Assembly (NCBI GenBank): GCA_050951005.1
Contig: JBMNIP010000002.1
Coordinates: 1 to 64,000 of the forward strand
Direction of reading: 5' to 3'
Length of the DNA: 64,000 bases
Source of the DNA: UMGS1519 sp050951005
Lineage (GTDB): Bacteria > Actinomycetota > Coriobacteriia > Coriobacteriales > Eggerthellaceae
Below, piece by piece: positions 35,460-42,622 of the stretch. A model generated the notes under the pieces. It was not told the origin of the DNA, did no database searches, and saw only the letters and a list, made by a program, of their open reading frames with translations. A program made the position numbers and the translations under genes. Position 1 is the first letter of the stretch, and every line of letters begins with the position of its first letter.

Positions 35460-36717
35460 TCATCGGCCCCTCGCCACGTCGCGCATGACCGCGTACCGCA
35501 CCGCGTCTATGCTGTGGTCGTTGCCGTCCGGGTACTCGTCTACCCAATCGCCGTTGCGGTCCTTGGCGAACTCGCACAGGCGGAACTCCTCCCACGCATG
35601 CGGGCATCTAACGGGGTCTATCGCTATCTCCCTAAGTCCTGCCAGCCACTCGTACGAAGCCCTGCGCATACCGCCCTTCTTCGCGGCGCGGGCGTTGACG
35701 CCGCACTCGCGGCGGTACACGCCTATCGACGTTGGGTCCGCCGAGTCGCAGAATACCGGCTCCGACTTGTCGCGCAGCTCCCTGTGCACCATGGCGCCCG
35801 TGTCCCTCGGCGTGGTGCGGTTGGCGGTCAGCTCGTTCCAGACGACGAGCCGCCTCAGACCCGGCTGCCATTCGCATTGCACGAACCGCCACGGGTCGGG
35901 GAACCAACCCCAGTCCACGCCGTTGCGCACGTTGTCGAAGCCGTCTATGTCCGCGTCGGTCAGGCGCACCTCCCTGACGTTGCCGAACACCGAGCCGCCG
36001 GTGCCAGTGGCCTCGCCGAGGGAACTCCCAGCGGTAGGCGAGCGGGGTGCTCGCCGCGCTGGTACTCCGCATCCTCCGCGAACTGCGCGCCAAGCCAATC
36101 TGGGTGGGATTCCAGCACATCGAGGTAGGTCGTGTGCAGGCTCATGCAGGACGGCTTGCGGCGCATCTCCTCCGCCTGGCGGTTGACCCATGACCACAGC
36201 GTCCTCGGCGGGTTGTAGGTGTAGAACGTCCAGAACGAGTCCCCCGCCGCGCCTGAACGTGCGCAGCACCTGCTGCACCGATTCCCATCCCGCCAGCTCG
36301 TCGCATTCCTCGAACCACTGGATTGCGCCGTATCCCACGGGGAACACGGTCCCCTTGGTCTTGCGCGGGTCGTCGAGACCGACGAACGCCACCTTCTGCC
36401 CGGTCGGGAGGTACGTGATCTCGAGCGGGGATTTTGATGCGCGGAAGTACGCATCGTACCCGAGCGTGTGCACCGCCCACAGCATCTGCTCGTACACGGT
36501 CGAACGCAGGGGTGTTCGCGTACCGCCTGAACACGACGGCGTTCGCGTCCGGGAACCGCACCAGCATCAGCACGATGGCCAGGCTGACGAAGCTCGACTT
36601 GGTGGAGCCGCGCCCCCCGCTGAGCCAATACTCGCTGTGCCCGTGGGCCATCACGTCGCGGAAGACGGGATGGAACGCTGGGAGCATCAGCTCGCGGAGG
36701 TGCCTCACCACCGCCAC
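35460..36717 (-). pseudogene. Terminase large subunit, four frameshifts
   Basis: Joining frames gives about 420 aa. The start MAVVRHLRELMLPAFHPVF is followed by the Walker A-like SGGRGSTKSSF, then FRRYANT-LRSTVYEQMLWA, Walker B WFEECDEL, and the nuclease half with VFGNVREVRLTDADIDGFDNV, GVDWGWFPDPWRF and DGNDHSIDAVRYAV. This is the ATPase/nuclease that packages DNA. The breaks at about 36510, 36244, 36045 and 36021 are each one extra base in a G/C run. The start overlaps the small terminase gene by 13 bases. Confidence 0.85.
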
Positions 36718-37136
36718 TGCGGAGCCTCCGCCTCCGTTGCGTTCGGGTTGTCGCTGTACCCGGCCCTGTTCTTAAGCAGGAAGATGAGCATCGTGGTGTT
36801 CGGAGGTAGCCGGCGCTTCTCCACCTTCGTCCGCTCCGCGCCGTCTGCGTCGCGGTACCTGACGATGTGGTCCTCCTCGGCGAGACCCATCGCCAGCCTG
36901 AACGCCATGTTCTCGATGGCGGTGATGGACTCGGCGCGCCCCTTTTCTATCGCGTCCGAGATGTCCGCGAAGCGGTTGCGCCACTCGCTGAGCGTCGAGC
37001 GTGACACGCCCATGTTGTGCGCGATCTCCGCGTAATCGCATCCCTTGGCAGCCCAGTTCTCTATCTGCGCGAGTCCGTCCGGACGGAGCCATCTCGTGTA
37101 TTTCCCGCTCTTCTTCATGGCATTATTTTCCGGCAT
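36705..37136 (-). CDS. Terminase small subunit-like protein
   Basis: This 143-aa protein has a helix-turn-helix (GCDYAEIAHNMGVSRSTLSEW) followed by a helical stretch (FADISDAIEKGRAESITAIEN) and a C-terminal region with PPNTTMLIFLLKNRAGY, the usual layout of small terminases that recognise the packaging site. Two ATG codons (37136 and 37118) are possible; the first has a GAGG site. It overlaps the terminase large gene. Confidence 0.75.
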   Translation of the reverse strand: MPENNAMKKSGKYTRWLRPDGLAQIENWAAKGCDYAEIAHNMGVSRSTLSEWRNRFADISDAIEKGRAESITAIENMAFRLAMGLAEEDHIVRYRDADGAERTKVEKRRLPPNTTMLIFLLKNRAGYSDNPNATEAEAPQWRW

Positions 37137-37212
37137 CGGTTACAAGTAGCCTCACGAGATGCTATGATCAGGCTGCATGGCAAGCCATTCATTCCGGCTT
37201 CCTCCATGCAAA

Positions 37213-37238
37213 GCGAGGGGGCCGCTCGGACGGCCCCC
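37213..37238 (-). terminator. Hairpin between small gene and terminase
   Basis: A perfect 10-bp GC stem (GAGGGGGCCG / CGGCCCCCTC, 6-base loop) follows the stop of the 51-aa gene. The downstream minus-strand sequence is GCTTTGC, so the T-tract is weak. It is likely a terminator separating early and late transcripts. Confidence 0.55.
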
Positions 37239-37245
37239 TCTTCCG

Positions 37246-37401
37246 CTAATCCTCGATAGCCTTTCGCATCCTGGCTATCTCTGCGTCTATCTCGGACTCC
37301 GCTTCCTTGCTCACCCCCAGTTCCTTGATTCGCTCGTACTCGCGAATCTGCTTCCTCAGCATGTCCTTGTACTGCAGGTCGGTCATTCCGATTTCCTCCA
37401 T
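37246..37401 (-). CDS. Small helical phage protein, 51 aa
   Basis: The product (MEEIGMTDLQYKDMLRKQIR, then EYERIKELG) is a short coiled-coil helical protein, not recognised. The start at 37401 has GAAAGGA at a good distance; the longer open frame upstream passes through the promoter palindrome at 37437-37470 and is unlikely to be translated. It has its own promoter-like palindrome. Confidence 0.55.
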   Translation of the reverse strand: MEEIGMTDLQYKDMLRKQIREYERIKELGVSKEAESEIDAEIARMRKAIED

Positions 37402-37436
37402 CTTGGTTCCTTTCGGCAAGTACTTCCTTTTCCTTA

Positions 37437-37470
37437 CCTTGTATATATAGTATACCATATATGTACAAGG
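37437..37470. promoter_or_regulatory. 34-bp near-perfect palindrome with embedded promoter, first copy
   Basis: CCTTGTATATATAGTATAC... and its mirror form a palindrome with ends CCTTG/CAAGG and an AT-rich centre containing GTATAC. On the minus strand it contains TATACT, a good -10 for the 51-aa gene. The 14-bp core AGTATACCATATAT (37449-37462) recurs at 37691-37704 upstream of the next small gene. It looks like an operator/promoter bound by a dimeric regulator. Confidence 0.55.
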
Positions 37471-37477
37471 TGTTTCG

Positions 37478-37666
37478 CTATCTCTCAGATTTTTTTCTCT
37501 CAATTTCGCGCCTGACAAGACGCTTAAGCTCGGCGGTGACGTTTCCGCAGCTTTCGAGGTACTCGATCACGTCCCTATCGCGGTCTTTGCTGCACCGTAG
37601 AACAAACTGCCTCATATGGGTCTTCACGTATTTCGTGGTCGCTGCCACTTGCGCCGGCGTAGACAT
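37478..37666 (-). CDS. Small basic phage protein, 62 aa
   Basis: The product (MSTPAQVAATTKYVKTHMRQ, later DVIEYLESCGNVTAELKRLV) is a basic, helical protein of the type seen in many phages and plasmids near small regulators; it resembles a short DNA-binding protein but the family is not recognised. A GGAAGGAG site precedes the ATG. The second copy of the 14-bp palindrome core lies just upstream. Confidence 0.6.
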   Translation of the reverse strand: MSTPAQVAATTKYVKTHMRQFVLRCSKDRDRDVIEYLESCGNVTAELKRLVRREIERKKSER

Positions 37667-37690
37667 ATCCAGCTCCTTCCCCTCATATAC

Positions 37691-37704
37691 AGTATACCAT
37701 ATAT
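37691..37704. promoter_or_regulatory. Second copy of the AGTATACCATATAT box
   Basis: This 14-bp sequence is identical to 37449-37462. On the minus strand it gives TATACT 25-30 bases before the start of the 62-aa gene, a plausible -10. Two identical boxes before two consecutive small genes suggest common control. Confidence 0.5.
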
Positions 37705-37732
37705 CTACGTGGCATCGGAGGTCATTACCCGT

Positions 37733-37921
37733 CTAATCGCTCGGCCCTTTCCCACGGGAGCGATTCGCATCCCGTACCGGTTCGCCTGCACGCTCCCAGC
37801 ACGCGCCGCACCATCCGATGTGCTCGCACTCGCCGGTGCATTCTCCCGCTTTCTTCCTCGCTTCGCACGCCTTCCCGAGTCGGCGGATGAGCGAGTCGCT
37901 GAACGTCTTAGGAAGCGTCAT
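37733..37921 (-). CDS. Small cysteine-rich phage protein, 62 aa
   Basis: The product has ACEARKKAGECTGECEHIGWC followed by GACWERAG, that is five or six cysteines that could bind a metal. No family is recognised. The ATG at 37921 is preceded by GGAGGG; the longer GTG start at 37939 is less likely. Confidence 0.45.
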   Translation of the reverse strand: MTLPKTFSDSLIRRLGKACEARKKAGECTGECEHIGWCGACWERAGEPVRDANRSRGKGPSD

Positions 37922-37965
37922 CGGCGATGACCCTCCCACCTGATACGCTCATCCCGGAGCAGTCT

Positions 37966-38151
37966 CTACGCTTCGGCGGCTCGTACCCGGCCATCGACCT
38001 TGACGGCGCAGAACCCGTCTACGTGCATGCCGTCGTCTATCCACCATGCGCAATCGTCCATCCGGCACCTCTCATTTGCGTCGCACGCTACGTTTGCGAA
38101 CGTCAGCGGGCACAGGTCGCCGCTCGCCCGGTCTGTTCCTTTGGTTGCCAT
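37966..38151 (-). CDS. Small cysteine-rich phage protein, 61 aa
   Basis: The product reads CPLTFANVACDANERC, then DDCAWWID and FCAV: a possible zinc- or iron-binding module, similar to small proteins of unknown function in Actinobacteria phages. The start at 38151 has GAGGTAG. It is in a run of tightly packed minus-strand genes. Confidence 0.5.
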   Translation of the reverse strand: MATKGTDRASGDLCPLTFANVACDANERCRMDDCAWWIDDGMHVDGFCAVKVDGRVRAAEA

Positions 38152-38158
38152 CTCTACC

Positions 38159-38374
38159 TCATTTCATCTTGAACCTGTACGCTCGTGTCCAATCGTCCGG
38201 GTCTATCCGGTCCGTGAAATCGCAGATCTCCCACGATTCGTAAACGTGCTTGTACTTTCCGCCGTCAGGTATGTCCCACATGCGCCTCACTCGCCTGTTG
38301 GCCTGCCTCTTCATGTGGCGCTTTCCTGCCGGCTCGTCCTTCAATATGTAGTCTTTCTTGCGGCTACGGCTCAT
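38159..38374 (-). CDS. Small basic phage protein, 71 aa
   Basis: The opening MSRSRKKDYILKDEPAGK and KRQANRRVRR are typical of a small basic phage protein seen in many siphoviruses, of unknown function (probably nucleic-acid binding). The rest is Trp/Asp-rich (WEICDFTDRIDPDDWTRAY). It overlaps the next upstream gene by 11 bases. Confidence 0.6.
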   Translation of the reverse strand: MSRSRKKDYILKDEPAGKRHMKRQANRRVRRMWDIPDGGKYKHVYESWEICDFTDRIDPDDWTRAYRFKMK

Positions 38375-38573
38375 CGATGACCACCTCTATCTCGCTCACC
38401 CTGCACCAGATGTCATCGTCCAGACCATCACGCCTTAGATAATGCCGCTCGGCTCGCTTGTCGGCGCATTCCTCGGCTGCGCTCTCCGTCGTGAAGGCGA
38501 TGACGGGAATCTCCCACGCATCCTCCCACTCGCCTCCCGCGTCGGACACCAGCCATGCCTTTACGCGCCTCAT
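38364..38573 (-). CDS. Hypothetical phage protein, 69 aa
   Basis: The product (MRRVKAWLVSDAGGEWEDAW, then EIPVIAFTTES) is an acidic alpha/beta protein not recognised. It shares an ATGA overlap with the upstream zinc-ribbon gene, supporting the start at 38573. Confidence 0.5.
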   Translation of the reverse strand: MRRVKAWLVSDAGGEWEDAWEIPVIAFTTESAAEECADKRAERHYLRRDGLDDDIWCRVSEIEVVIDEP

Positions 38574-39104
38574 GCGTCCACTCCATAAATCCTCGCGCCG
38601 CAATGAGGGCAATGACGGAAGTTCATGTTCGTTGAGAACATCGACCCGCACTCGCTGCACCGATATGGGCCGTCCGTGCCGTCCGTGAACTTAATCCGTT
38701 CGAACGTACAGCGTCGCTCCCGCCTGAAGAACGAGCCGCCGTAGCGCACCGTGTTCTCGTCTATCACGGTCATAGCTACGTGCGGCATGTCACCTGTTTC
38801 CCTCGCCGTCATTCGTCCACCCGCCTTAGCGCCACAATTCGGGCAGAACCTAAAACGCCGTTTAACCGCTTGCTCGATATGGGCGTTGCATTTTGAGCAG
38901 ACGACACCCCCACTCGGCGCGCCTCCTGCCGCCCATGCGCGGGCGGTGCAGCCCGAGGACGTTCGCCTTGGTGTACACGGCGTGCTCGGAACGGTGCGTG
39001 CCGAACCTCCCGTTCAGCAGGTGCGTTATCTCGTGGATGTCTGACGACCCGTAGTTCGCACTGAGCCAGTCGCACTCCTCGGCGGTCCACCGGTCGCTAC
39101 TCAT
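38570..39104 (-). pseudogene. DNA-binding protein with HTH and two zinc ribbons, one frameshift
   Basis: The N-terminal part (DRWTAEECDWLSANYGSSDI, TKANVLGLHRPRMGG) is a homing-endonuclease-type helix-turn-helix. Removing one G from the run at 38907-38911 joins it to VVCSKCNAHIEQ...FRFCPNCGAKAGG, a zinc ribbon, and this frame runs on without stop into a second ribbon, YRCSECGSMFSTN...HCPHCGARIYG. The product would be about 177 aa. A second gene could also start at the internal ATG at 38812. The gene has an ATGA overlap with the next and overlaps the previous by 8 bases. Confidence 0.5.
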
Positions 39105-39321
39105 CGAGCAGCCCCTTAACCGCTCCCGACTCGTCGTCCGCCAGCTCGGCGCGCAGGCGGATGACGTCGGTCACCTGCCGCGAGACCTGCACCGACTGCG
39201 TGGCTATCGAGCTCACGGCCTTCGCCCGGCTGATCTCGTCACCTAGGTGCTCGTCGTCAACCGGCAGCGAGTCCAGCCTCTCCAGCTCGTTTATGAGCGC
39301 GTCCATCGTCTTCCTAAGCAT
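39097..39321 (-). CDS. Hypothetical helical phage protein, 74 aa
   Basis: A short helical protein (MDALINELERLDSLPVDDEH, then AKAVSSIATQSVQVSRQVTD) not recognised. The start at 39321 has GAGGAGG; it overlaps the end of the upstream gene by 8 bases. The family occurs in early regions of Coriobacteria prophages, to my recollection. Confidence 0.5.
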   Translation of the reverse strand: MLRKTMDALINELERLDSLPVDDEHLGDEISRAKAVSSIATQSVQVSRQVTDVIRLRAELADDESGAVKGLLDE

Positions 39322-39670
39322 CCATTGCCTCCTCGCTATCCTTGTGCATTCCGTCCGCGCATTTGCGGAGCATGTAGATCCTCCCGTCGAGCCTGCGCGC
39401 ACGGATGCGGTACCCGTAGCGCGCGGCGACGGCGTTGATTCTGTTCACCAGCATCTCGCCGTCGTAGCGCCCGCAGCTCCCCGGCATGCGGTGACCGATG
39501 CACTCCAGCCCGCGTTCCTCCATCTCGCGCATGACTTGCAGCAGGTCGCGCGTCAGGCAATCCGGCTTGCGGCTCCCCTTGTGCGGGCGGGAGAACTCCT
39601 CCGGCACTTCCGATGCCGTCCACCCGCGCAGCAGCTCGCCGGGCGCTATCGTGTCGCTCAGCCTCGTCAT
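39314..39670 (-). CDS. Hypothetical phage protein, 118 aa
   Basis: The product has a central winged-helix-like stretch (MLVNRINAVAARYGYRIRAR followed by RLDGRIYMLRK) preceded by a Cys/His segment (LECIGHRMPGSCGRYDG). It is basic and may bind DNA, but no family is assigned. The ATG at 39670 lies next to a weak site (GGAAGG). Confidence 0.5.
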   Translation of the reverse strand: MTRLSDTIAPGELLRGWTASEVPEEFSRPHKGSRKPDCLTRDLLQVMREMEERGLECIGHRMPGSCGRYDGEMLVNRINAVAARYGYRIRARRLDGRIYMLRKCADGMHKDSEEAMDA

Positions 39671-39691
39671 TGCACGCCTTCCTTCCGCTCC

Positions 39692-40189
39692 TTATGCCCC
39701 CTGTGTGGCGCTCTCGTCCGCTCTGCGGTGCCGTTCTGCTTTCTGGCGGGTGCTCTTCCGCTTGCCGGGCTTGCGCGCCCTGGAATCGCCTTTCATGCTT
39801 CCGACGGCGTACAAGTCCCCTCTCCTCAGGTCGAACGGCTCGATGCCGGCCATTGAGAGCGCCGCGCGCACGTCGCCGTAGCCCGCCCATCCGAATCCGC
39901 CGTCCCGTGCCGCCTGCCGCCACCATGTGGCCGTGTGCGGCTCTCCCGTGTCGAGCGATGCCAGGAAGGCGGACAGCCCGCGCACCTTCGCGTCGGGCCG
40001 CACCGCCTCCGCATGCGCCTGCCTGCGCTCGCGCATGCGCCTCCTGTACGCCCTGTTGACCTCGATTCCGCACTCGCTGCAGCGGTAATCCAGCCCGTCC
40101 CTCGAATCGGTCCGTCTGTTGAACGCATCGAGCGGGAGCGTCCGCCCGCACCTCTGGCACCGCTTCACTCCATCCACGACTTCCTCCAT
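39692..40189 (-). CDS. Zinc-finger phage protein, 165 aa
   Basis: The N-terminus has a CQRCGRTLPLDAFNRR...YRCSECG four-cysteine zinc finger, similar to those of endonuclease VII/HNH-associated proteins; the remainder is helical and ends with a very basic tail (KPGKRKSTRQKAERHRR). It may be a DNA-binding or nuclease-accessory protein. The ATG at 40189 lies inside the HNH gene's end, with which it overlaps by 25 bases. Confidence 0.55.
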   Translation of the reverse strand: MEEVVDGVKRCQRCGRTLPLDAFNRRTDSRDGLDYRCSECGIEVNRAYRRRMRERRQAHAEAVRPDAKVRGLSAFLASLDTGEPHTATWWRQAARDGGFGWAGYGDVRAALSMAGIEPFDLRRGDLYAVGSMKGDSRARKPGKRKSTRQKAERHRRADESATQGA

Positions 40190-40482
40190 CCTTCCATTAC
40201 AAGCGCCTCCTGGTACTTCACCGGCTCCGGCGTGTACAGCCACTCCCAGCGGCCGCGCCACCTGAAGTGCAGCCTCCTGCTGTGCGCAAGCCCGTGGCAC
40301 CCAGAGCAGTTGCCCATGCCGCACAGGCTTATGCGCGGTATGCGGGCGTCGGTCTCCCGCGACACGCCCCCCGCGCCCTTCATGACGACGTGGTGCGCGT
40401 TAGTCGCCGGCCTGCCGCAGACGGCGCACCGTTCGCCCACCAGGCTCGGCCTGCCCATCAGCTCATCGGTGAGACGATCCAC
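40165..40482 (-). CDS. HNH endonuclease
   Basis: The 105-aa product contains CAVCGRPATNAHHVVMKGAG, ISLCGMGNCSGCHGLAH and LHFRWRG, the C-x2-C ... HH ... C-x-x-C-H zinc/metal core of HNH nucleases. Such phage HNH proteins can act in packaging or in DNA exchange. I prefer the GTG start at 40482 (GGGAGG ahead); an ATG at 40458 would shorten it by 8 residues. Confidence 0.75.
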   Translation of the reverse strand: MDRLTDELMGRPSLVGERCAVCGRPATNAHHVVMKGAGGVSRETDARIPRISLCGMGNCSGCHGLAHSRRLHFRWRGRWEWLYTPEPVKYQEALVMEGWRKSWME

Positions 40483-40651
40483 GCGCCGCCTCCCTCGCGC
40501 TCGCGGACACCGCCATGAGGGCGTCCTCCAGCTCCGCCACGCGGCCCTCGAGGTCGTCCTTCTCGGCGGACAGCTCCTCGATAAGCTCGTCCTGCCTGTC
40601 CGCCATGTCGCGCCAGTACTCGGCGTTCCTGTGCTCGATGTACGCATCCAT
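40463..40651 (-). CDS. Small coiled-coil phage protein, 62 aa
   Basis: A helical protein (MDAYIEHRNAEYWRDMADRQ followed by DELIEELSAEKDDLEGRVAE) that forms a coiled coil. Its function is not recognised. The start at 40651 is preceded by GGAAGGAG. It overlaps the start of the HNH gene. Confidence 0.5.
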   Translation of the reverse strand: MDAYIEHRNAEYWRDMADRQDELIEELSAEKDDLEGRVAELEDALMAVSASAREAARGSSHR

Positions 40652-40760
40652 AGATGCTCCTTCCATGCCCGCATCGCGCGCCGAGGCCGTATCTGCGGCC
40701 CCGTTCCGCTACCTTGCGGGCGCTTGCCAGTTTCGCGTATGAGGACGGCTTTGAAGCCGT

Positions 40761-41111
40761 CTAGTACGCCCTTCCCTGCTCGTCCCACTCGCGCTGAAGC
40801 TGCTCGCGTATCGTGTCGGCCTCGCGCTTGCGGAGCATCACCTCCTCGCGGCACGCGTCGTACAGCGCCTCCTGCGCGTCCGCATCGGCCCCGAGCGCGG
40901 CCACCTCTGGGTCTCCGCGCGCCACGTCGTGTATCAGCCCGACGGACATCCCGTCGGCCCTGAGGGCGAGCGCCTTCGACGCGAGCGCCGCCTTGTACCG
41001 CGCCCTTGCCTGCGCCATCCGGCGCCCCTGCTCCCTCATGCCGTTGATGGCCTCCTGGTTCTGCGCCAGGGTGTCGTTCAGCGCCGCCTGCAGCTCGAAC
41101 CCGTCCATCAC
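40761..41111 (-). CDS. Hypothetical helical phage protein, 116 aa
   Basis: This helical protein with alternating charge (NDTLAQNQEAINGMREQGRR, DACREEVMLRKREADTIREQ) has a central GMSVGLIHDVARGDP that resembles a short helix-turn-helix. It may be a regulator or a nuclease-accessory coiled coil; family not recognised. ATG at 41111 or 41108. The 109 bases between 40652 and 40760 hold nothing obvious. Confidence 0.5.
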   Translation of the reverse strand: MMDGFELQAALNDTLAQNQEAINGMREQGRRMAQARARYKAALASKALALRADGMSVGLIHDVARGDPEVAALGADADAQEALYDACREEVMLRKREADTIREQLQREWDEQGRAY

Positions 41112-41396
41112 TCCGTGCCCTCCGCCATCGCGGAGGAGAAACCTATCGCGTGCGGCTTCGAGGCGGCGCGATCAGATCCCATGAGCGGCAGGCCGGCGAA
41201 ATCGTCCGGGCTGCCGAACATCCCGCATGCGCACGTGCCGCTATTGACGTACGGCCATGCCGTCTTCCCGAACGAGTACTGGTCGTCGTCTATGACGGTT
41301 GGGCTGGTTGGCATGGCAGTGCGTCCCGCCTTTCTCGTTCACGTAGTAGATGCATTCGCCGCACGTCCTCTTGATGCGGTTTCCATTTCTTTCCAT
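41108..41396 (-). pseudogene. Small Cys-rich phage protein, one frameshift
   Basis: The ATG at 41396 (AAGGAG site) begins RIKRTCGECIYYVNEKGGTH, then CHANQP; removing one base from the run at 41301-41303 joins it to TVIDDDQYSFGKTAWPYVNS and GTCACGMFG. The result, about 95 aa, matches small Cys-rich proteins I recall from Coriobacteria prophages. Without the correction it splits into two overlapping pieces. Function unknown. Confidence 0.5.
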
Positions 41397-41491
41397 TCCG
41401 GCTCCTTACGGTTGCAACTCGGATAGGTTTTTAAGTTGATTTAGGAGATATAGAGATAGATAGAGAGAAAGAGAGAAAGAATAAGAGAAGC
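41397..41491. other. Purine/pyrimidine-biased tract without a gene
   Basis: A purine-rich plus strand (GATAGATAGAGAGAAAGAGA-type sequence at about 41440-41490) lies next to the tandem repeats at 41492-41632. I see no gene. Together with the repeats it may be an easily melted segment at an origin. Confidence 0.5.
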
Positions 41492-41632
41492 TTTCGGGTA
41501 CCCTTTTCGCCACCCTTTAACCCCCCCCTTTCGGGTACCCTTTTCGCCACCCTTTAACCCCCCCTTTCGGGTACCCTTTTCGCTACCCTTTAACCCCCCC
41601 CCTTTCGGGTACCCTTTTCGCTACCCTTTTCC
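41492..41632. repeat. Iteron-like tandem repeats, about 37-38 bp, nearly 4 copies
   Basis: Units start at 41492, 41529, 41566 and 41604 (the last partial). Each carries TTTCGGGTACCCTTTTCGC, then (C/T)ACCCTTTAA and a run of 6-9 C; GGGTACCC is palindromic. The units differ mainly in the length of the poly-C spacer and one C/T change. They abut the 3' end of a replication-type gene. Confidence 0.8.
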
Positions 41633-42044
41633 GCTTTGGCTCCGATGAGCCTCCGCAGCCTCTCCGGCCTTCTTTCTCGGCCTCCCGCTTTTCCTCCCCG
41701 CCTCCGCGCTCGCCTTCCGGTATTCGATCTCGTCCAGCATCCCGCGGTTGACCACAACTCCGTCGTCCCATGGCCCGCGCTCTATCAGCTCCGCGTCTGC
41801 GCAGTGCGCGAGGAACGCCTCGCACGCATCTCCGCCCAGCTCCAGCGTCTCGCAGGTCACCGCCCTCTTGAGCGGGTCGCGCCAGTCTATCGCCCCGTCG
41901 TACTGCCGGAGCAGCATGAGGAGCGACACCCAGCGCCCCAGGGCGGGGATGGTCTCCCCCGCCCTCCAGCATCACGAGCGCCCGGAACTTCACGTCGGAT
42001 GCCATGGTCACGTCGACGGACATGTACCTCTTCCTTGCGTCCAT
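41621..42044 (-). pseudogene. Phage replication protein (Lin1244/DnaD-like N-terminus), one frameshift
   Basis: MDARKRYMSVDVTMASDVKF, then RALVMLEGG, is followed after one extra base in a G/C run (41957-41961) by TIPALGRWVSLLMLLRQYDG and later AFLAHCADAELIERGPWDDG, giving about 141 aa. It resembles the N-terminal winged-helix of phage replication-initiation proteins. The C-terminus is basic (GRKSGRPRKKAGEA). The 3' end runs into the iteron-like repeats, and SSB follows on the 5' side, which supports a role in replication. Confidence 0.55.
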
Positions 42045-42047
42045 GGC

Positions 42048-42464
42048 TTAGAACGGGATGTCGTCGCCGTACAGGTCGTCGGCCTGCCGTGCCTGTTCTG
42101 CGGCATGCTGCTCGCCGCCGCGGCTCCCACCGCCGGAGCGGCCGGACATGAACTCGATATCGTCCACGATGACCTCCAGCTTCGACTGCTTCCGGCCGTC
42201 GCGCTCCCATTGGCTCCAGCGGAGCCTGCCATCGATGGCGACCTTGCTCCCCTTCGACAGGTAGCGGCTCACCGCGTCGGCCCGGGAACCGAACATGGTG
42301 CAGTCGACGAAGTTCGGATAGTCCTCCCATTCGCCCGTCTGCTGGTTCCTGCGGCGGTCGTTCACCGCCACGCCGATGGCCAGTACGGCGGTTCCGCCCG
42401 TCGTATGGCGAATCTCCGGATCGCGGGTCAGGTTGCCGCTGATGATTACCCGGTTGATGCTCAT
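42048..42464 (-). CDS. ssb: Single-stranded DNA-binding protein
   Basis: The 138-aa product has an OB fold typical of SSB: MSINRVIISGNLTRDPEIRH, VLAIGVAVNDRRRN, WEDYPNFVDCTMFGSRAD, YLSKGSKVAIDGRLRWSQWE. It ends with DDLYGDDIPF, the acidic tail that recruits partner proteins. It acts in phage replication and recombination with Bet. The start overlaps the stop of a 53-aa gene upstream (ATGA). Confidence 0.95.
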   Translation of the reverse strand: MSINRVIISGNLTRDPEIRHTTGGTAVLAIGVAVNDRRRNQQTGEWEDYPNFVDCTMFGSRADAVSRYLSKGSKVAIDGRLRWSQWERDGRKQSKLEVIVDDIEFMSGRSGGGSRGGEQHAAEQARQADDLYGDDIPF

Positions 42465-42622
42465 CTCTCCTCCTTCCGCAGGTCGGCGACCTGCTCCTCA
42501 AGCTCGGCGATGCGCCTGTGCGCCTGCTCCAGCAGGTAGTCCTTCTTACCCGCCTCGTACGCCTTCTCCTCCGCGTACGATGTCAGCCAGTCCAGGCTGA
42601 CGGTCGTCTCGTCGTCCCTCAT
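42461..42622 (-). CDS. Small coiled-coil protein between bet and ssb, 53 aa
   Basis: A product MRDDETTVSLDWLTSYAEEK followed by AYEAGKKDYLLEQAHRRIAE forms a helical coiled coil. It is translated from an ATG whose last base overlaps the bet stop region, and its stop overlaps the ssb ATG, so it is embedded between the two genes. Family unknown. Confidence 0.5.
   Translation of the reverse strand: MRDDETTVSLDWLTSYAEEKAYEAGKKDYLLEQAHRRIAELEEQVADLRKEER

Noticed and set aside
41397..41632. CRISPR-like array at the tandem repeats
   Set aside because: Units are contiguous with no unique spacers; only the poly-C length varies. It is a tandem repeat, not a CRISPR array.
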